Shown here in pieces: positions 41,538 to 51,251 of a stretch of 64,000 nt of DNA; position 1 is the stretch's first letter; each line of letters begins with the position of its first letter. Source of the stretch: Haemophilus seminalis (GTDB lineage Bacteria > Pseudomonadota > Gammaproteobacteria > Enterobacterales > Pasteurellaceae). The notes under the pieces were generated by a model. It did no database searches, was not told where the DNA came from, and worked only from the letters and a program-made list of their open reading frames with translations. The stretch is taken from positions 886 through 64,885 of the forward strand of contig NZ_VCED01000006.1 of the NCBI RefSeq assembly GCF_006384255.1, read 5' to 3'. The position numbers and the translations under genes are program-made.

Positions 41538-41538
41538 T

Positions 41539-42168
41539 CTATTGTAAATGCTTTGTGTCATTTAGTTTTTCAAGTCTAAAGCCTTTTTCACTGTCATAAT
41601 GAATGATGCTAATAGCAGTATTTAATAAAGATACTGATTTGTCTTTATCTCGGTGATTTTGCCAAGTTGCGCCATTAAGTAAAGCAATCAATAGACGCAA
41701 GGTATGGCCATGCGATACTACTAAAATATTCCCTTCTTGATGAATCTTAATAATATCTTGTAAAGCTGAGATGGCTCGTTTGGCTAGTTGTTCATAAGTT
41801 TCTCCACCATTCGATTCAGCTTTATAGTTTGCAGGATCATTAATCATTTGTTGGAATTCGGGCAAAGGTCGAATCAGTTCGACATTTGTTCCTTCCCAAT
41901 TACCAAAATAATGTTCATTTAATCCACGATGTTGGAATAAGGGAATATCACGATCTCCAATAATATAATTGGCTGTGTCAATGGTACGTTGTAAACAGCT
42001 CGAATAGGCCGCAATAAAATCGACATTTTGTAAAGCTTGCCCAGTTTTTACCGCATTTTTAATGCCTTCTTCTGTTAATGGAGAATCCCCACTGCCTTGC
42101 ATTAATCCTTGTTCATTCCAAACAGTGCGGCCGTGACGAATAAAATAAAAAGTCAGTTGTTTTTTCAT
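41539..42168 (-). CDS. Histidine phosphatase superfamily protein (phosphoglycerate mutase-like)
   Basis: 209 residues. The phospho-histidine motif is FIRHGRTVWN near the N-terminus, and the second catalytic histidine is in VVSHGHTLRLL (about 154); GLNEHYFGNWEG is also typical. Members include cofactor-dependent phosphoglycerate mutases and small-molecule phosphatases (GpmB, PhoE, CobC). It is annotated gpmB in some relatives, but the substrate is uncertain. It lies between pepT and the efflux genes, all separated by terminators. Confidence 0.85.
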   Translation of the reverse strand: MKKQLTFYFIRHGRTVWNEQGLMQGSGDSPLTEEGIKNAVKTGQALQNVDFIAAYSSCLQRTIDTANYIIGDRDIPLFQHRGLNEHYFGNWEGTNVELIRPLPEFQQMINDPANYKAESNGGETYEQLAKRAISALQDIIKIHQEGNILVVSHGHTLRLLIALLNGATWQNHRDKDKSVSLLNTAISIIHYDSEKGFRLEKLNDTKHLQ

Positions 42169-42221
42169 TTTTAGGAATATTTATTGATAAGGTTTATACC
42201 CTAAGTGAGGAATCAAATATT

Positions 42222-42245
42222 AAAAAGGGCGCTTAAAAACGCCCT
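42222..42245 (-). terminator. Terminator of the MacAB-TolC-like operon
   Basis: AGGGCG (42226-42231) and CGCCCT (42240-42245) pair; on the minus strand TTTTTAAT follows. Confidence 0.8.
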
Positions 42246-42258
42246 ATGTTTGGTTTTA

Positions 42259-43626
42259 TTAACGAGAGTAATATCCCGCCATTGAGCTATATACTGCATT
42301 TTCACTTTGCAACACTTGATATTTTGCATTCAAAATTGCAAGTTGTGATGATTTTTCAGTATTGGCTGCAACTAACCATTCGCGCAATTCGGACACGCCC
42401 GCATTATAGCGATTTCGATAATATTGCGTGATACGCTGATTGTAACTATGGGTTTGTTGTAAATTACTTAATGTGCTTTGCGCTTGGGTGAATGCAAAGT
42501 AGTTGGTATCCACATTATTGAGAGCCGTGGTAATACGTTGTTCGTAATTTAAACGCGCGGTTTCATAGTCAGCTTCAGAAATTTTAACGTTCCATTTTAC
42601 GGTGTTCCAATTTAAGAATGGCAAGCTAATTCCGACTGTGCCAGCAGCCACAGGATTGTGTAACGCCGTGCCAACAGTACTTGCTGTTGAAGATAGGCTT
42701 CCGCCTAAATTAACTTCAGGGAACCAACTTTTTTGAGTTGCTTTGGCATTTTTGAATGCGCTACTTAAACGAAATTGTGCTGCTTTTACATCAGGACGAT
42801 TTGCAATCACAGATACAGGAACATTCAAATTCACCCCAGCTGTTTTCACATTCATAATATGTGGGAACGTGATATTTAACGCATCGTTTGGTTTTAAGTT
42901 CAGCAGATTGCGTAAGGTTTGTTCTGCCGTTTTGCGTTGGGTTTCAAAATTTAATTTGTTATTACGCGCCGTTAATACTGCTTGTTGGGCTTGATCTACA
43001 CTGACCGCATCAGCCACACCCTGTGCTAAACGCGTTTGCATAATATTACCAATATCAGTGTAATATTTGATCGTTTCGTTGGTTGTGCTAATTGCATCAT
43101 TTAAATAAGCAATTTGATAATAAGTCGTGACCACAGAATTGATTAATGATAAACGAGCAGATTCCATGTCTTCTGCAGTTGCTTTGTGCGACCATTCTGC
43201 AGCATCAGCGGCATTGGCTAAACGTTGCCACAGATCTAATGTATAGCTCACATTTAAAGAACCTTTGTGTGAAATGGCAGAGTTTGCACTTGTATCAACT
43301 CGACGTTGTGCCGCAGATGAAGTTGAACCATTAAATGCAGGCACTAAATTTGCACCCACTAAATTTGCACTGTAAAGCGCACGGTTTACTGCCACAGCTG
43401 CTTTAGCTAAATCTTTGTTGTTTATTAACGCTTGTTCTACGACGCGATTTAATTGCGCATCGTTATACAATGACCACCAATTTTCTTTTACATTATATTG
43501 CTTGGTAATTTCTTCATATTGCTTGTAATCTTCAAGGCTAGCTTGATAAGAATCGCCAATATTGGCACATCCCACCAATGCACCAGACATCAACAAAGCA
43601 AGCGTAATATTTTTCATTTTAAACAT
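42259..43626 (-). CDS. TolC/NodT-like outer membrane efflux lipoprotein
   Basis: 455 residues from ATG at 43626 with AAGGAAAAC upstream. Lipobox ALVGCANIG (cysteine about residue 20). Two repeated outer membrane efflux domains with long helices; the second contains NYEQRITTALNNVDTNYFAF. It should form the trimeric exit duct for MacAB. It follows macB by 76 nt with an uptake-sequence hairpin between, so stoichiometry may be set by partial termination. Confidence 0.9.
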   Translation of the reverse strand: MFKMKNITLALLMSGALVGCANIGDSYQASLEDYKQYEEITKQYNVKENWWSLYNDAQLNRVVEQALINNKDLAKAAVAVNRALYSANLVGANLVPAFNGSTSSAAQRRVDTSANSAISHKGSLNVSYTLDLWQRLANAADAAEWSHKATAEDMESARLSLINSVVTTYYQIAYLNDAISTTNETIKYYTDIGNIMQTRLAQGVADAVSVDQAQQAVLTARNNKLNFETQRKTAEQTLRNLLNLKPNDALNITFPHIMNVKTAGVNLNVPVSVIANRPDVKAAQFRLSSAFKNAKATQKSWFPEVNLGGSLSSTASTVGTALHNPVAAGTVGISLPFLNWNTVKWNVKISEADYETARLNYEQRITTALNNVDTNYFAFTQAQSTLSNLQQTHSYNQRITQYYRNRYNAGVSELREWLVAANTEKSSQLAILNAKYQVLQSENAVYSSMAGYYSR

Positions 43627-43655
43627 TGAGTTTTCCTTCTTACGAAAATGAGTGG

Positions 43656-43683
43656 AAAGTGCGGATGATTTTAACCGCACTTT
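43656..43683 (-). terminator. Uptake-sequence hairpin between macB and the TolC-like gene
   Basis: AAAGTGCGG (43656-43664) and CCGCACTTT (43675-43683) pair, but no long T-run follows on the minus strand, so termination would be partial. Confidence 0.5.
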
Positions 43684-43702
43684 TGTGTTTTACAAAATTT
43701 CT

Positions 43703-45634
43703 TTATTCTCGTGCAAGTGCGGTAATTGGATCTAATTGTGCTGCACGTTTTGCCGGCATATAACCGAAGATCACACCAATCAAGGTTGAGAAGACCACTG
43801 CGGCAACAATTGAGCCAGTTGAGAATGCCATCGTAAAGTTAGTCATAAATACGTTAAATAGCAGACCGATTAAACCCGAAAGAAGAATACCCGTCACGCC
43901 GCCAATTAAACAAATCAACACCGCTTCAATTAAAAATTGTTGCAGAATATTGAATTGTCTTGCCCCAATAGCCATGCGCACACCAATTTCTTTGGTTCGT
44001 TCTGTTACGGAAACCAACATAATATTCATCACCCCAATCCCACCAACGATCAATGAAATAAAGGCGATGGAAGAAATCAGCAATTTCATCGTGCCCGTTG
44101 TGCTTTCAATAGTTTGTTTAATGGTATCGCTATTCATGATAAAGAAATCTTTTTTACCATGACGCATGGTCAGTAATTCAGTAATCCCTTTTTCAGCGAC
44201 AGTCGTATTGACGGAGTCATCTACTTTTACGGTAATCGAGCCAATTTTTTTGCTACCTGAAATACGATTCATCACGGTGGTATAAGGGGCATAGAGATTA
44301 AGTGAACTACTTGCTCCGCCCATTTGTTTATCAGATACTACGCCAATAATGCGTAATGGACGTTTATTAAACATTACAATTTTGCCGATAGGATTTTCAT
44401 CAGGGAAAATCGACTTTTTCGCACTTTCATCGATTAAGGCTACTTGATTATTATCAGCAACATCTTGAGCAGAAAATAAATTACCAGATTTTAGTTTTAA
44501 TCCATCTACATCAAAATATTGTTCGCCTACACCTTTTAAACTGGTCGAGGAGAAAGTTTGGTTGCCATAAATCAAAGTGCCACTTGATGAGCTATTCGGA
44601 GTGACGCTTTGTACATAGCTTTGTTGGTTTAAGGCAGTGGCATCATTAATCGTAAGATTTTGCATCTGTTCAGCACGACGATCACCAAAGCCGGTGCCAT
44701 TAAAGATGGTCATGGTACTTGTACCAATGCCTTTAATGTTTTCCAAGATTTTTTGTTGTGAACCATTTCCCAATGCCACGACGGAAACCACAGAAGTAAT
44801 TCCGATAATAATCCCGAGCATGGTTAAAAGAGAACGCATTTTGTGGGCAATAATCGCACTCACCGACATACGAAAGGCTTCGACAAATTGATCTTTGCTG
44901 AACCCAAAGTGCGGTTTAGATTTAGTTGGATTTTCGACCGCACTTTTTACCGCTTCTTTTTGCGTATCGCCAATGATTTCGCCATCTTTAATTTCAATCA
45001 CGCGATTCGCACTGGCGGCAATTTCTCGGTCGTGGGTTACCATAATAATAGTGTGGCCTTCTGCGTGTAATTGACGCAGAATTTCCATCACATTTTGACC
45101 GCTTTGTGAATCCAATGCACCAGTGGGTTCATCGGCTAAAATAATTTCACCGCCATTCATCAACGCACGCGCAATACTCACACGTTGTTGCTGACCACCA
45201 GAAAGCTGGCTTGGTTTATTTTGCCATTTATCGCCTAAACCTAATTTTTCTAAAAGTTGTTTCGCACGAGAAAGACGTTTTTCTTGTGACATTCCTGCAT
45301 AAATAGCAGGCAAGGCGACATTTTCTGCTGCGGTCAAGTTCGACAATAAGTTATAGCGTTGGAAAATAAAGCCGAATTTTTGGCTACGTAAATCTGACAG
45401 CTGATCTTTGCTTAGTTCAATGGTTTCTTTGCCATTGATTTTGTAAGAACCACTGGTTGCCGTATCCAAACACCCGATGATGTTCATCAAGGTCGATTTA
45501 CCTGAACCAGATTGCCCAATAATCGCGACGAAATCGCCTTTTTCTATATTTAAAGAGACATTCTTTAAAATATGAACACGATTTTCGCCTTCACCGAAAT
45601 AACGGTTGAGATCCTTAATTTCAATAATATTCAT
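43703..45634 (-). CDS. macB: MacB macrolide/peptide efflux ABC transporter
   Basis: 643 residues. The N-terminal ATPase (1-~225) has Walker A GQSGSGKSTL, signature LSGGQQQR and Walker B ILADEPTGALD. A membrane helix near 275 is followed by a large periplasmic domain and three C-terminal helices with ERTKEIGVRMAIGARQ. This is the MacB fusion architecture; it exports macrolides, peptides or toxins as a tripartite pump with MacA and an outer membrane duct. It lies 18 nt after macA. Confidence 0.96.
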   Translation of the reverse strand: MNIIEIKDLNRYFGEGENRVHILKNVSLNIEKGDFVAIIGQSGSGKSTLMNIIGCLDTATSGSYKINGKETIELSKDQLSDLRSQKFGFIFQRYNLLSNLTAAENVALPAIYAGMSQEKRLSRAKQLLEKLGLGDKWQNKPSQLSGGQQQRVSIARALMNGGEIILADEPTGALDSQSGQNVMEILRQLHAEGHTIIMVTHDREIAASANRVIEIKDGEIIGDTQKEAVKSAVENPTKSKPHFGFSKDQFVEAFRMSVSAIIAHKMRSLLTMLGIIIGITSVVSVVALGNGSQQKILENIKGIGTSTMTIFNGTGFGDRRAEQMQNLTINDATALNQQSYVQSVTPNSSSSGTLIYGNQTFSSTSLKGVGEQYFDVDGLKLKSGNLFSAQDVADNNQVALIDESAKKSIFPDENPIGKIVMFNKRPLRIIGVVSDKQMGGASSSLNLYAPYTTVMNRISGSKKIGSITVKVDDSVNTTVAEKGITELLTMRHGKKDFFIMNSDTIKQTIESTTGTMKLLISSIAFISLIVGGIGVMNIMLVSVTERTKEIGVRMAIGARQFNILQQFLIEAVLICLIGGVTGILLSGLIGLLFNVFMTNFTMAFSTGSIVAAVVFSTLIGVIFGYMPAKRAAQLDPITALARE

Positions 45635-45652
45635 TAATTTTCTACCGCACTT

Positions 45653-46834
45653 TTAGAACATTCTTGGACCACGAGGCATAGAGCCAACTTGTTCACCATT
45701 CGCGACTTGTGACACAATGACTTTTTCACCTTCGTTTAAACCCGATTTAATTTCAGTTTTGAAATCATTTTGAACACCGGTTCCAACTTCACGCTGTTCA
45801 GGTTGATTTTTGTCATTCAATACATTGACAAAGCTTTTGCCATCACGTTTTTGAATAGCCATATTGGAAACTAATAAGACATCTTTTGCGTTGGCAATTT
45901 TGATATTGTTTTCTGTCGTCATTCCGATACGTAAAGTGTGATCAGGGTTATCAATCAATACATTCGCGTAATAGTAGATCGCACTGGTCGTTGAGATGCT
46001 GCTTGAACTTGTCGAAGATGATGTTGCAGAACTATCAGTTGTCGTGGTATTAGCTGGATCAACAGAATCAATGACGGAGTGATAAACGGTTTGGCTATCC
46101 GATAAAATAGTAAAGCTGACTTCTTGACCTGATTTAACTTTGGTAATGTCACCTTCCGAAATCTCAGGTTTAATTTTCATTTTGCTTAAATCGGCAATGG
46201 TTACAATTGTTGGCGTCGTTTGGTTGGCATTAACGGTTTGACCTTCTGAAACAGGCACAGAAATAATGGTACCGTCCATTGGGGCGGTGATTTTGGTGTA
46301 GCCCGCATTGGTTTCTGCGGTATTCACTTCAATTTCAGCCTGTTTGATATTGGCTTCAATGGCTTCCATTTCAGCTTTCGCATTATCAAGAGTGCTTTTT
46401 GCCGCATTCACACTATCTAAAGACGTTGCTTTTTGCGTATAAAGTTTTGATAAGCGGTTATAGCTTGAAAGAGCAACATCATAAGCGGTTTTCTTTGCTT
46501 TTAATTGTGCTTGATAGCTGACTAATGCCGCCTTTTTGGTATTTAAGGTATTAATTTGTGTGGTGGAATCAATATCTGCGATCATTTCGCCTTTTTTGAT
46601 TTCTTGCCCTAATTTGACATAGAGTTTAGTGATTTTACCCGAAGCTTGGGCGCCGACATCAACTTCATTCACACTTTCAACTGAACCCGAAGCGACAACG
46701 GTTTTTTCCACATTACCACGGGTAACTGATTCCGTCAGATAGGTGGTTTCTTGTTTGTTATTGCTTGAGAAAAAATAATAAGCTACGCCAGCAGCAATGA
46801 GTAATCCGAGTAAAATAAAAAAGCGTTTTTTCAT
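45653..46834 (-). CDS. macA: MacA periplasmic adaptor (membrane fusion protein)
   Basis: 393 residues. N-terminal membrane anchor (about 5-23), a lipoyl-like half (VDVGAQASGKITKLYVKLGQ), a coiled-coil hairpin rich in Ala and Lys (about 95-175), the second lipoyl half (TKITAPMDGTIISVPVSEGQ) and beta-barrel domains. A Ser/Thr-rich linker near 262-280 is unusual. First gene of the efflux operon; its promoter carries a palindromic operator. Confidence 0.95.
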   Translation of the reverse strand: MKKRFFILLGLLIAAGVAYYFFSSNNKQETTYLTESVTRGNVEKTVVASGSVESVNEVDVGAQASGKITKLYVKLGQEIKKGEMIADIDSTTQINTLNTKKAALVSYQAQLKAKKTAYDVALSSYNRLSKLYTQKATSLDSVNAAKSTLDNAKAEMEAIEANIKQAEIEVNTAETNAGYTKITAPMDGTIISVPVSEGQTVNANQTTPTIVTIADLSKMKIKPEISEGDITKVKSGQEVSFTILSDSQTVYHSVIDSVDPANTTTTDSSATSSSTSSSSISTTSAIYYYANVLIDNPDHTLRIGMTTENNIKIANAKDVLLVSNMAIQKRDGKSFVNVLNDKNQPEQREVGTGVQNDFKTEIKSGLNEGEKVIVSQVANGEQVGSMPRGPRMF

Positions 46835-46862
46835 AAAGACTTTGTCATCCTAAATAAAAAAA

Positions 46863-46876
46863 TGAACGTTTGTTCA
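46863..46876. promoter_or_regulatory. Palindromic operator upstream of macA
   Basis: TGAAC-GTTT-GTTCA is a perfect inverted repeat with a 4-bp centre, of the size and type bound by TetR/AcrR repressors. It lies just after the transcription start predicted from TAGAAT on the minus strand (46891-46886) and 29 bp before the macA ATG. No regulator gene is adjacent, so it would act in trans. Confidence 0.5.
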
Positions 46877-46995
46877 GTAAAAGGTATTCTAAAGGTAAAA
46901 TTTTTAGTTTGCACGAAAAATCTTCAAGTTAGACCTAAAAATCCTAAAAGATTCAGTATTAATTTAATGAAAGTGCGGTTAGTTTAGTGATCAAA

Positions 46996-47024
46996 TTCAC
47001 AAAGCCTTGCTTTTCGTATAGAAT
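46996..47024 (+). promoter_or_regulatory. Sigma-70 promoter of glnS
   Basis: TTCACA (46996-47001) and TAGAAT (47019-47024), each 5 of 6 to consensus, with 17-bp spacing. The predicted start near 47031 leaves a ~27-nt leader. Confidence 0.7.
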
Positions 47025-47057
47025 GGCAAAATTATTTTTTCTATTTATGAGAAAGTT

Positions 47058-48731
47058 ATGAGCAATACAGAACACACCCTAGAAAATGCGGAAAATACCC
47101 GCACACATAATTTCATTACTCAAATTATTGATGAAGATTTAGCTTCGGGTAAACACAAAAGTGTTCATACCCGTTTTCCGCCTGAGCCAAATGGCTATTT
47201 GCATATCGGTCATGCCAAATCAATTTGCTTAAACTTCGGCTTAGCAAAAGAATATAATGGTTTATGTAACCTACGTTTTGATGATACCAACCCAGTGAAA
47301 GAAGATGTGGAATATGTGGATTCCATTAAAGCCGATGTGGAATGGTTAGGCTTTAAATGGGAAGGCGAACCGCGTTATGCGTCTGATTACTTCGATGCAC
47401 TTTATGGCTATGCCATTGAGTTAATCGAAAAAGGTTTAGCCTATGTGGATGAACTTTCTCCAGATGAAATGCGTGAATATCGTGGTACATTAACCGAGCC
47501 GGGCAAAAACAGCCCATATCGTGATCGTAGCGTAGAAGAAAATCTCGCGTTATTCGAAAGAATGAAAAATGGTGAGTTTGCGGAAGGTACATTAAGTCTT
47601 CGTGCGAAAATTGACATGGCTTCACCATTTATGGTCATGCGTGATCCCGTGCTTTATCGTATTAAATTTGCGAGCCATCACCAAACTGGTGACAAATGGT
47701 GCATTTACCCAATGTACGATTTCACTCACTGTATCTCTGATGCGATTGAGCGTATTACGCACTCTTTATGTACATTAGAATTCCAAGATAACCGTCGTTT
47801 ATATGACTGGGTTTTGAAAAATATCAGTATTGAACGTCCATTACCGCATCAATATGAATTCTCACGTTTAAATTTAGAAGGCACGTTAACGTCTAAACGT
47901 AAATTATTGAAATTAGTGAATGACGGCATTGTGGATGGTTGGAACGATCCGCGTATGCCAACGATTTCTGGTTTACGTCGTCGTGGTTATACACCAGCTT
48001 CATTGCGTGAATTCTGCCGTCGTATCGGTGTGACTAAACAAGATAACGTCGTAGAGTATTCTGCACTTGAAGCCTGCATTCGTGAAGATTTAAATGAAAA
48101 CGCACCACGCGCAATGGCGGTGATTGATCCTGTTCGTGTTGTGATTGAAAACTTTGAAGGCGAAGAAACCTTAACGGCGCCAAATCACCCGAATTGTCCT
48201 GAATTAGGTGAGCGTCAACTACCGTTTACGAAAGAGCTTTATATTGATCGCGCAGATTTTCGTGAAGAAGCAAACAAGCAATATAAACGTTTAGTATTAG
48301 GTAAAGAAGTGCGTTTACGTAATGCTTATGTGATTAAAGCTGAACGTGCAGAAAAAGATGCAAATGGTGAAATCACCACAATCTTCTGTACTTACGATCC
48401 TGAAACTTTAGGTAAAAATCCAGCGGATGGTCGTAAAGTGAAAGGGGTAATCCACTGGGTTTCTGCTGCACATAATCACCCAGCTGAATTCCGTTTGTAT
48501 GATCGCTTATTTACCGTGCCAAATCCAGGTGCTGAAGATGATATCGAAAGCGTGTTAAATCCGCATTCACTCGTGGTAAAACATGGTTTTGTTGAACAAA
48601 GCTTGGCTGTGACAGAAGCAGAGAAAGGTTATCAATTTGAACGTGAAGGTTATTTCTGTGCAGATAGTAAAGATAGCCGTCCTGAACATTTGGTATTTAA
48701 CTTAACAGTAAGCTTAAAAGAAGGCTTTTAA
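47058..48731 (+). CDS. glnS: Glutaminyl-tRNA synthetase
   Basis: 557 residues. Class I synthetase: HIGH motif in [15 protein letters not shown] (about 35), FDDTNPVKE, and a KMSKS-like LTSKRKLL (about 277). The C-terminal beta barrels bind the anticodon. AGAAAGTT precedes the ATG. It charges tRNA-Gln directly, so the cell does not rely only on the amidotransferase route. Confidence 0.98.
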   Translation: MSNTEHTLENAENTRTHNFITQIIDEDLASGKHKSVHTRFPPEPNGYLHIGHAKSICLNFGLAKEYNGLCNLRFDDTNPVKEDVEYVDSIKADVEWLGFKWEGEPRYASDYFDALYGYAIELIEKGLAYVDELSPDEMREYRGTLTEPGKNSPYRDRSVEENLALFERMKNGEFAEGTLSLRAKIDMASPFMVMRDPVLYRIKFASHHQTGDKWCIYPMYDFTHCISDAIERITHSLCTLEFQDNRRLYDWVLKNISIERPLPHQYEFSRLNLEGTLTSKRKLLKLVNDGIVDGWNDPRMPTISGLRRRGYTPASLREFCRRIGVTKQDNVVEYSALEACIREDLNENAPRAMAVIDPVRVVIENFEGEETLTAPNHPNCPELGERQLPFTKELYIDRADFREEANKQYKRLVLGKEVRLRNAYVIKAERAEKDANGEITTIFCTYDPETLGKNPADGRKVKGVIHWVSAAHNHPAEFRLYDRLFTVPNPGAEDDIESVLNPHSLVVKHGFVEQSLAVTEAEKGYQFEREGYFCADSKDSRPEHLVFNLTVSLKEGF

Positions 48732-48743
48732 TTTTAATCAACC

Positions 48744-48785
48744 AAGTGCGGTCAAAATAAATGTGATTTTGACCGCACTTTTTAT
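48744..48785 (+). terminator. Uptake-sequence terminator after glnS
   Basis: AAGTGCGGTCAAAAT (48744-48758) and ATTTTGACCGCACTT (48766-48780) form a 15-bp stem followed by Ts. Confidence 0.88.
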
Positions 48786-48796
48786 TTGTATCTACC

Positions 48797-49240
48797 ATGC
48801 AATCTAGTATGCAACTTGAACCTAATTTTTGGCAAACAAAATCTCTGCTTGAAATGACAGAATCTGAATGGGAAGCCTTATGTGATGGCTGCGGCAAATG
48901 CTGTTATCGCAAATATATTCAAGGGCGAGGTAAACGCCAAAAACTCTATTATACCCGAATTGCTTGTAATCTTTTAGATGTGGAAACAGGAAAGTGCGGT
49001 AATTATTCTGAGCGTTTTAAAATTGAAACCGACTGCACCAAACTCACCAAAAAGAATTTACCTGATTTTCATTGGTTGCCTGATACTTGTGCCTATCGTT
49101 TGCTTTATGAAGGAAAAAAACTCCCAGAATGGCACCCACTCATTTCTGGCCATGTGGATTCCTTGAAAAATGCTGATATTTTAATTAAAAATGGTGTGCA
49201 TGAACGCGATGTGATTGATTGGTTTGAGTTTGTGATTTAA
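48797..49240 (+). CDS. YcgN-family (UPF0260) cysteine-cluster protein
   Basis: 147 residues, cytoplasmic, no signal. Conserved zinc/iron-chelating cysteines in CDGCGKCCYRK, with further cysteines in RIACNLLD, GKCGNY, ETDCTKL and DTCAYRLL. The family is annotated UPF0260/YkgJ-type metal-binding; function is unknown. A second ATG four codons in is also possible. It sits after the glnS terminator and before the glucosyltransferase gene. Confidence 0.88.
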   Translation: MQSSMQLEPNFWQTKSLLEMTESEWEALCDGCGKCCYRKYIQGRGKRQKLYYTRIACNLLDVETGKCGNYSERFKIETDCTKLTKKNLPDFHWLPDTCAYRLLYEGKKLPEWHPLISGHVDSLKNADILIKNGVHERDVIDWFEFVI

Positions 49241-49277
49241 GTTTTTATAAAAAACTAGCGTTATTTGTGTAATTATT

Positions 49278-49312
49278 TATAATTTCATACCGGTAATAAC
49301 GGCTTATGAAAT
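49278..49312 (+). promoter_or_regulatory. Promoter-like box and hairpin upstream of the glucosyltransferase
   Basis: A perfect TATAAT (49278-49283) lacks a clear -35. Directly overlapping it, ATTTCATA-CCG and CGG-CT-TATGAAAT (49282-49312) form an 8 + 3 bp stem with a 2-nt bulge. No T-run follows, so it is not a usual terminator. It may be an operator or leader structure. Confidence 0.4.
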
Positions 49313-49370
49313 CCTATAGAGTCTTATCTGCTTTAAAGTGTCGTATATTTAATTGATTATAGAAGGAATT

Positions 49371-51215
49371 ATGACAATGCTACAACCTAGTGTTAACCGA
49401 TTAGAAAAAGAAATTTCGAATAAAAATTATGAAGGTGCTTGCCAAGAACTTTTGAATATTTTACGGAAAATTGATGACAATTTTGGTGGGATTGATGGTA
49501 TAGAATTTGATTTTCCTGAGCAAATTTCAGATTTATTAGAAAAGCGTACTCAATATTTTTGTACTCGCGTAGCTAATGCTATAACAGAGTTATTTACTGA
49601 TCCTAATTTGATTATTTCAGAAAGTGGAGCTCTGAGTTTTATTGGTTTTCAGCGTTGGTTAACGTTTATTTTTGCAAGTTCACCTTATGTGAATGCAGAT
49701 CATATTCTAAGAACCTACAATATTAACCCAGATCCTGATGGTGATGTACACTTAAATACTGAGTTTTCTTCATTTGCGAAATTCTGTATTTTATATTTAT
49801 CTGAATCAAATATTAATGTTAATTTGGATGCGCTTTGGGAAATAAATAAAGAGCTTTGTGCATCTCTTTGCTTTGCTTTGCAATCACCACGTTTTATTGG
49901 CACTGGTACCTCGTTTAATAAAAGAGCGATTCTTTTACAATGGTTTCCTAAAAAGTTGGCTGAATTTGAAAATTTAGATAAATTGCCATCTAGTATTTCT
50001 CATGATGTGTATATGCATTGCAGTTACGATTTTGCTAAAAATAAACATGATGTAAAGCGTGCGCTAAATCAAGTTATACGTAAACATTTATTAGCTCAGG
50101 GGTGGAAAGATCGTGAAATAACTTCATTAGGTAAACGTCGTCGTAAACCTGTTATGGTGGTGCTTTTGGAGCATTTTCATTCCGCACATTCTATTTATCG
50201 AACTCATTCTACATCAATGATTGCTGCACGTAAGAAATTCCATTTGGTTGGTATTGGTGGAGAAGCAGTTGATCAACTTGGGCGAGAGGTGTTTGATGAA
50301 TTTTTCCAACTTGAAGGCGATACAATTTTCCAACGTCTTAAATTTATTCGTGGAAAATGTGAAGAATATGGTGCCTCTGTTTTTTATATGCCAAGTATAG
50401 GTATGGATTTAACAACACTTTTTGCAAGTAATACACGCTTAGCTCCAATTCAAGCAATAGCATTGGGGCATCCCGCAACAACTTATTCTGATTTCATTGA
50501 ATATGTAATTGTAGAAGATGACTATGTAGGTTCAGAAGATTGTTTTAGTGAGAAATTACTTCGTTTACCAAAGGATGCATTGCCTTATGTCCCATCAGCG
50601 CTAGCGCCTGAAAAAGTAAATTATTTACTAAGAAAAGCGCCTGATGTTGTGAATATCGGTATAGCCGCAACAACAATGAAATTGAATCCGACATTCCTTG
50701 AAACATTGAGAATAATTCGTGATAAGGCCAAAGTGAAAGTTCATTTCCATTTCGCTCTGGGGCAGTCTTTCGGTATTACACATCCTTATGTGAAATGGTT
50801 TATTGAGCAGTATTTAGGCGATAGTGCAACGGCTCATGCTCATGCGCCTTATCATCAGTATCTCAGTATTTTACACCAATGTGATATGATGCTGAATCCA
50901 TTTCCATTTGGTAATACAAATGGAATTATTGATATGGTAACACTTGGTCTAGTTGGTGTTTGTAAGACTGGGGATGAAGTACATGAACATATTGATGAAG
51001 GGTTATTCAAACGTTTAGGCTTACCAGAATGGCTTATCGCTCAAAGTGTAGAAGAATATATTGATTGTGCAGTAAGACTTGCTGAAAACCATAAAGAGCG
51101 TCTTGAACTTCGCCGTCATATTATAAAAAGTAATGGTTTGAAAACACTTTTTAAAGGTGATCCTAGCCCTATGGGTAAAGTGTTATTAGAAAAAGTAAAA
51201 GCGTTAAAATTTTAA
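49371..51215 (+). CDS. HMW1C/NGT-type cytoplasmic N-glucosyltransferase
   Basis: 614 residues from ATG at 49371, with AGAAGGAATT upstream. It aligns throughout, from memory, with H. influenzae HMW1C and closer still with Actinobacillus pleuropneumoniae NGT (GT41): FASSPYVNADHIL, CASLCFALQSPRF, LLEHFHSAHSIYRTHSTSM, VFYMPSIGMDLTTL, VNIGIAATTMKLNP and NPFPFGNTNGIIDM are near-invariant. Family enzymes transfer glucose (some galactose) from UDP-sugar to Asn in N-X-S/T sequons of adhesins before secretion. No hmwA/hmwB partner is adjacent; it stands alone between ycgN and malQ. Confidence 0.94.
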   Translation: MTMLQPSVNRLEKEISNKNYEGACQELLNILRKIDDNFGGIDGIEFDFPEQISDLLEKRTQYFCTRVANAITELFTDPNLIISESGALSFIGFQRWLTFIFASSPYVNADHILRTYNINPDPDGDVHLNTEFSSFAKFCILYLSESNINVNLDALWEINKELCASLCFALQSPRFIGTGTSFNKRAILLQWFPKKLAEFENLDKLPSSISHDVYMHCSYDFAKNKHDVKRALNQVIRKHLLAQGWKDREITSLGKRRRKPVMVVLLEHFHSAHSIYRTHSTSMIAARKKFHLVGIGGEAVDQLGREVFDEFFQLEGDTIFQRLKFIRGKCEEYGASVFYMPSIGMDLTTLFASNTRLAPIQAIALGHPATTYSDFIEYVIVEDDYVGSEDCFSEKLLRLPKDALPYVPSALAPEKVNYLLRKAPDVVNIGIAATTMKLNPTFLETLRIIRDKAKVKVHFHFALGQSFGITHPYVKWFIEQYLGDSATAHAHAPYHQYLSILHQCDMMLNPFPFGNTNGIIDMVTLGLVGVCKTGDEVHEHIDEGLFKRLGLPEWLIAQSVEEYIDCAVRLAENHKERLELRRHIIKSNGLKTLFKGDPSPMGKVLLEKVKALKF

Positions 51216-51251
51216 TAAGATTTTATTCACGAAAAATATAGTTTTATATTT

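Noticed and set aside
47353-47638. Minus-strand ORFs inside glnS
   Set aside because: glnS is a complete, motif-verified gene; these are antisense shadows without starts or family similarity. The same applies to antisense ORFs in rnfC, malQ, glgB, glgX and glgP.
49371-51215. Calling this gene hmw1C within an hmw locus
   Set aside because: No hmwA or hmwB gene is adjacent, and the sequence is closer to stand-alone NGT enzymes, so the hmw symbol was not assigned.
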